A DNA stretch of 9,021 nt from assembly GCA_013140405.1 (NCBI GenBank), contig JABFSV010000077.1, positions 1 through 9,021 of the forward strand, read 5' to 3'. Shown one piece after another: positions 6,477 to 9,021 of this stretch (position 1 is its first letter; the number at the start of each line of letters is the position of its first letter). The position numbers and the translations under genes were made by a program. The notes under the pieces were generated by a model that had not been told where the DNA came from, did no database searches, and was given only the letters and a program-made list of their open reading frames with translations. This DNA comes from Methyloglobulus sp. Its GTDB lineage: Bacteria > Pseudomonadota > Gammaproteobacteria > Methylococcales > Methylomonadaceae.

Positions 6477-7106
6477 ATGACTGAAGTGTTGTTTGTATTA
6501 ATTACCATATTTGTTACGTATGTTGTGTATAAATCGGCGAGCGAAAAAGATCAACAAGCCATTCCGACCAGCAAGGCAGAGCCTGAGCAGACAAGCGTGC
6601 CTGTCGCCATTCAGGCAAAGCCTGAAAAACCAGTCGCAGCCGTTAAACCTTCAACGCCTCGTTCAGCCAGCAAAACTGCAAAAGCTGCTGTGGTAAAACC
6701 GGTTGTTGAAGCTAAAAGTCAGATAGTGCAAGAACTCGTTGATTCAACCAGTCAGGCAGAACCTGAGCGGCCAATTGTGCCTGTAGCCATTCAGGCAAAG
6801 CCAGAAAAACCAGCCGTAGCCGTTAAACCCTCAATTCCTCGTTCAGCCAGCAAAACTGCAAAAGCTGTTGTGGTAAAACCGGTTGTTGAGACTCAAAGTC
6901 AGGCTTTGCAAGAGATCGTTGGCCTAACTGCTGGCAGTATTTGGAACTATCTGGATAAAAATGGCCCCACCACCGTCGCAAAACTGGTTCGTGAACTTCC
7001 TGAAGATGAAAAAGCGGTTCAACGCAGCATCGGTTGGTTAGCCCAGGAAGGCAAAATAACGCTCGACACTATTGACCGGGCTGAGACCATTTCTTTGAAA
7101 GAATAG
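6477..7106 (+). CDS. Membrane-anchored protein with duplicated Pro/Ala/Lys linker and C-terminal winged helix (DUF2582-like)
   Basis: A 209-residue protein in three parts. Residues 3-18 (EVLFVLITIFVTYVVY) form one hydrophobic helix; the acidic N-terminus before it and KSASEK after it predict the rest to be cytoplasmic. Residues 34-153 are two tandem 60-residue copies rich in P, A, V and K, reminiscent of TonB or histone H1-like linkers. Residues 154-209 (SIWNYLDKNGPTTVAKLVRE then SIGWLAQEGKI) resemble the winged helix-turn-helix family DUF2582, usually a small stand-alone protein of unknown function. I chose the ATG at 6477 because GGGAG (6467-6471) sits 5 nt before it; a TTG at 6462 and an ATG at 6465 are in frame but would overlap or precede that site. 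The fusion suggests a DNA-binding or protein-binding domain tethered to the inner membrane. Function unknown. Confidence 0.82.
   Translation: MTEVLFVLITIFVTYVVYKSASEKDQQAIPTSKAEPEQTSVPVAIQAKPEKPVAAVKPSTPRSASKTAKAAVVKPVVEAKSQIVQELVDSTSQAEPERPIVPVAIQAKPEKPAVAVKPSIPRSASKTAKAVVVKPVVETQSQALQEIVGLTAGSIWNYLDKNGPTTVAKLVRELPEDEKAVQRSIGWLAQEGKITLDTIDRAETISLKE
6576..6935 (+). repeat. Two tandem 180-bp in-frame repeats
   Basis: Copy 1 (6576-6755) and copy 2 (6756-6935) are adjacent with a period of exactly 180 bp. Of the first 49 residues of each unit, 40 are identical (shared AEPE, VPVAIQAKPEKP, AVKPS, PRSASKTAKA, VVKPVVE, SQ); the last 11 diverge. Several stretches are identical in DNA, the longest 31 bp (within about 6657-6687 of copy 1). 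Differences are a mix of silent and replacement changes, so the duplication is not brand new. Such a tract can change copy number by slippage or recombination, altering linker length without breaking the frame. Confidence 0.93.
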
Positions 7107-7252
7107 CCAGTATGGCGGTCACTCGATCAGCAAGTGATTGTTGACGGCTGGGTTTTATCAACATGTTGTAGCATGGTCAAACAGCAGAAATAGAAGCCGA
7201 AACTTTTCTGAACAATCTAAGGGTAAGTTTAATACTACGGACAAGGTAAACA
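7107..7252 (+). other. Intergenic region upstream of the ABC transporter genes
   Basis: This 146-nt gap holds a small hairpin (TCACT 7119-7123 with AGTGA 7133-7137) lacking a U-run. It also has a 10-bp palindrome CAACATGTTG (7159-7168) and a TTGACG -35-like box (7141-7146) whose 17-bp spacer leads to a poor -10 (TGTTGT, 7164-7169). A promoter for the ABC genes is likely but not convincingly placed. AAGG at about 7243-7246 serves as the ribosome site of the next gene. Confidence 0.35.
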
Positions 7253-8074
7253 ATGCACCCTAATTTTTTCAAGCAACTATTGCTCATCAGTCAGTTTGAA
7301 CTCAAAAGGGGCTTTGCGACCCGTAAAGGATTGCTGTCTCTAGTGACTTTTGTAGTCGTCTGGTATTTTATCCTGCTTTATCCACTGCGATTTGCTGCTG
7401 ATCTGTTGGCACAGGAAAAAGGCTTTAAGCAAAACTCCAGCCTTTTAGATTTTATCGGTTTTGGGTCATTACAACTTTGGCCGATTCCCGAATTTGGCGT
7501 GTTTTGGCAGTTTGCGCTGCTTATCTTCCCTATGTTGAGTATTACAGTGGCTGCTGACCAGACTTGTTCGGATCGTGAACGTGGCACCTTACGTTTTATC
7601 GTCATGCGTAGCAGTCGCAACGGCTTGTTCTTTGGTCGGTTTGTTGGCGTAATGGCTATTCAGGCGTTATTGATCTTTGCAACCGCATTTAGCACCCTTG
7701 CGCTGGTACTGTATCGTGATGCCTCGCTGTTTTCTTCAGTATTGCCAAGCCTGTTTGTCATTACCTTTAATGTAATCTTAGCCGTGCTACCGTTTACCGC
7801 CATGATGGCAGCATTATCCGCCAGGGTTAAATCGGCACGGCAAGCGACCCTTTGGGCGATCCTGATTTGGACGTTCCTGGCTGGAATAATCAGTGGTTTT
7901 GCCTACTATTTGCCAGCACTCGATTTTTTTAAGTGTCTAATCCCCGGCTACCAATTATCTGAGCTGGCGCAATTGTCAGAATGGCGGACGCTGCAATTGG
8001 CTTACATTCCCTTACTGCAAAGTCTTGTATTGTTGGCTTTGGGACGCTGGATTATGGCTAGGCAAGCACTGTGA
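7253..8074 (+). CDS. ABC-2 type transporter permease subunit
   Basis: A 273-residue integral membrane protein with six likely helices, at about 27-44, 83-101, 132-153, 165-187, 198-218 and 249-265. Between helices 2 and 3 lies the cytoplasmic segment DRERGTLRFIVMRSSRNG (107-124). The ERGTL motif followed by a basic stretch is typical of ABC-2/NosY-like permeases and probably touches the ATPase. The N-terminus (QFELKRGFATRKG) is the basic amphipathic entry helix common to the family. The start ATG at 7253 follows AAGG at a 6-nt distance. The stop codon overlaps the start of the ATPase gene (GTGA), so the two subunits are co-translated and form one exporter. The substrate cannot be inferred: it could be a lipid, peptide, drug or copper-enzyme assembly factor, among others. 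Confidence 0.87.
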   Translation: MHPNFFKQLLLISQFELKRGFATRKGLLSLVTFVVVWYFILLYPLRFAADLLAQEKGFKQNSSLLDFIGFGSLQLWPIPEFGVFWQFALLIFPMLSITVAADQTCSDRERGTLRFIVMRSSRNGLFFGRFVGVMAIQALLIFATAFSTLALVLYRDASLFSSVLPSLFVITFNVILAVLPFTAMMAALSARVKSARQATLWAILIWTFLAGIISGFAYYLPALDFFKCLIPGYQLSELAQLSEWRTLQLAYIPLLQSLVLLALGRWIMARQAL

Positions 8075-8988
8075 ACTCACCAATTATTCAGTGTCAACGT
8101 CTTAACCACGTTTATTCGGGCAAAACCGCACTCCACGATATTAATTTTGAACTGAATGCGGGTGAACCAGTCGGTTTGGTTGGCCCCAATGGTGCTGGAA
8201 AAACCACCTTGCTCAATATCCTGTCGGGATTTTTGCGCCCCACTTCTGGCATCGTCAAGCTGTTTGGTTACCCGCCTGGCACACCGGAACTTATTGGAAA
8301 AATCTCGGCACTGCCACAAGACGCAAGGCTAGACCCAAGTTTTACCATTGTAGAACAACTGGTTTTTTATGCCCGTCTACAAGGGTTGACGAAACCACAG
8401 GCAACCTTGGAAGCAAGCAGGGTTTTAGAGGCTGTCTCACTAGCAGAAGTAGCCCATGAAAAGCCGGGGGCGCTCAGTCACGGCATGGCTAAACGGGTGG
8501 CGATTGCTCAAGCGCTGATCGGTAAGCCGGTGCTGATTTTGCTGGATGAACCCACCGCTGGGCTTGACCCTGTTAATGTCCGAACGGTGCGGTCAATTAT
8601 TGCAGAACAATCGTCATCAACTACCTTCATCATCAGCTCACACGATTTGTCAGAACTTGATCGGTTGTGCCAAAAAGTGTTGTTGCTGGAAAAGGGTGTT
8701 TTGCAGCCGGAGACATTTAGCCAAAACGAACAACAGGCCACCACCCGTTTTATTACCCTGCAAATGGAAAATTGTCCGGCACAGGAAGTGATCGCTAAAC
8801 TCCAGGCATTGGAAGGTGTCCGGCAAGTTACTAACCCCCAAAAAAATGAATTTATCGTGGCGTATAACCCTGGGCTGCAACCAAGCATGGATCTGCAACT
8901 AATGCAGTGTATCAGCACTAACCACTGGCAATATCGGCAGTTGAGCCACGGCAAGACGTTAGAAGAAAAACTGTTTTTTAGAAATTAA
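8071..8988 (+). CDS. ABC transporter ATP-binding protein
   Basis: A 305-residue CcmA/NosF-type nucleotide-binding subunit that powers the adjacent permease at the inner face of the cytoplasmic membrane. Motifs in order: Walker A GPNGAGKTT (38-46), Q-loop Q83 (LPQD), signature LSHGM (135-139, His in place of the first Gly of LSGGQ), Walker B VLILLDEP (154-161), D-loop AGLD (163-166) and H-loop H191 (ISSHD). All catalytic residues are intact. Residues from about 220 to 305 form a C-terminal extension without ATPase motifs, as in many ABC-2 exporters. The start is GTG at 8071, overlapping the permease stop by 4 nt. Any third gene of the operon would begin past the window; only 33 bases follow. 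Confidence 0.93.
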   Translation: MNSPIIQCQRLNHVYSGKTALHDINFELNAGEPVGLVGPNGAGKTTLLNILSGFLRPTSGIVKLFGYPPGTPELIGKISALPQDARLDPSFTIVEQLVFYARLQGLTKPQATLEASRVLEAVSLAEVAHEKPGALSHGMAKRVAIAQALIGKPVLILLDEPTAGLDPVNVRTVRSIIAEQSSSTTFIISSHDLSELDRLCQKVLLLEKGVLQPETFSQNEQQATTRFITLQMENCPAQEVIAKLQALEGVRQVTNPQKNEFIVAYNPGLQPSMDLQLMQCISTNHWQYRQLSHGKTLEEKLFFRN

Positions 8989-9021
8989 AGGTATTTTTGG
9001 CAATCTGCGGCCGGCTGATTG

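Noticed and set aside
8508..8954. 148-codon minus-strand ORF inside the ABC ATPase gene
   Set aside because: It is a Cys/Ser-rich antisense shadow of a gene with all ATPase motifs intact.

Overview
This window looks like a chromosomal piece of a gammaproteobacterium. The ribosomal and IF3 proteins and the tRNA-Val are close to their E. coli counterparts, and the cluster thrS-infC-rpmI-rplT is in classical gammaproteobacterial order. Base composition is moderate to slightly AT-rich. A methanotroph-like (Methylococcales) host is my guess from general impression only; nothing here proves it.

Left half, all on the minus strand (read right to left): a stand-alone leuB-type dehydrogenase (4320-3202), a strong promoter and a tRNA-Val(GAC) gene with encoded CCA (3102-3026), an intrinsic terminator (3016-2990), then thrS (2964-1057), infC (1033-509), a 220-nt structured gap, rpmI (288-91) and the first 25 codons of rplT (77-1, cut by the window edge). 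infC is best read from a non-canonical AUC start with a good Shine-Dalgarno, the kind of start IF3 uses to control its own translation. The infC-rpmI gap is where L20 controls L35/L20 translation in E. coli. The tRNA-Val terminator ends only about 25 nt before the thrS ATG, so there is no room for an E. coli-style ThrRS operator behind it.

Middle: the 540-nt gap 4321-4859 holds leuB's upstream region, a probable decayed gene fragment on the minus strand (about 4731-4448), and the upstream region of a flavin-containing monooxygenase, with a 15-bp palindrome touching its ribosome binding site.

Right half, all on the plus strand: an FMO-family flavoprotein (4860-6320); a long imperfect hairpin (6345-6404); a 209-residue protein made of one N-terminal membrane segment, a tandemly duplicated 60-residue Pro/Ala/Lys-rich linker and a C-terminal winged helix (6477-7106), whose candidate promoter carries a 7-7-7 inverted repeat; and a translationally coupled ABC-2 permease/ATPase pair (7253-8074 and 8071-8988). 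The last 33 bases hold nothing I can name.

I see no CRISPR array, phage module or clear insertion sequence. The least ordinary items are the membrane-tethered winged-helix protein with its palindromic promoter, the AUC start of infC, the tRNA-terminator-thrS arrangement and the gene relic upstream of leuB.
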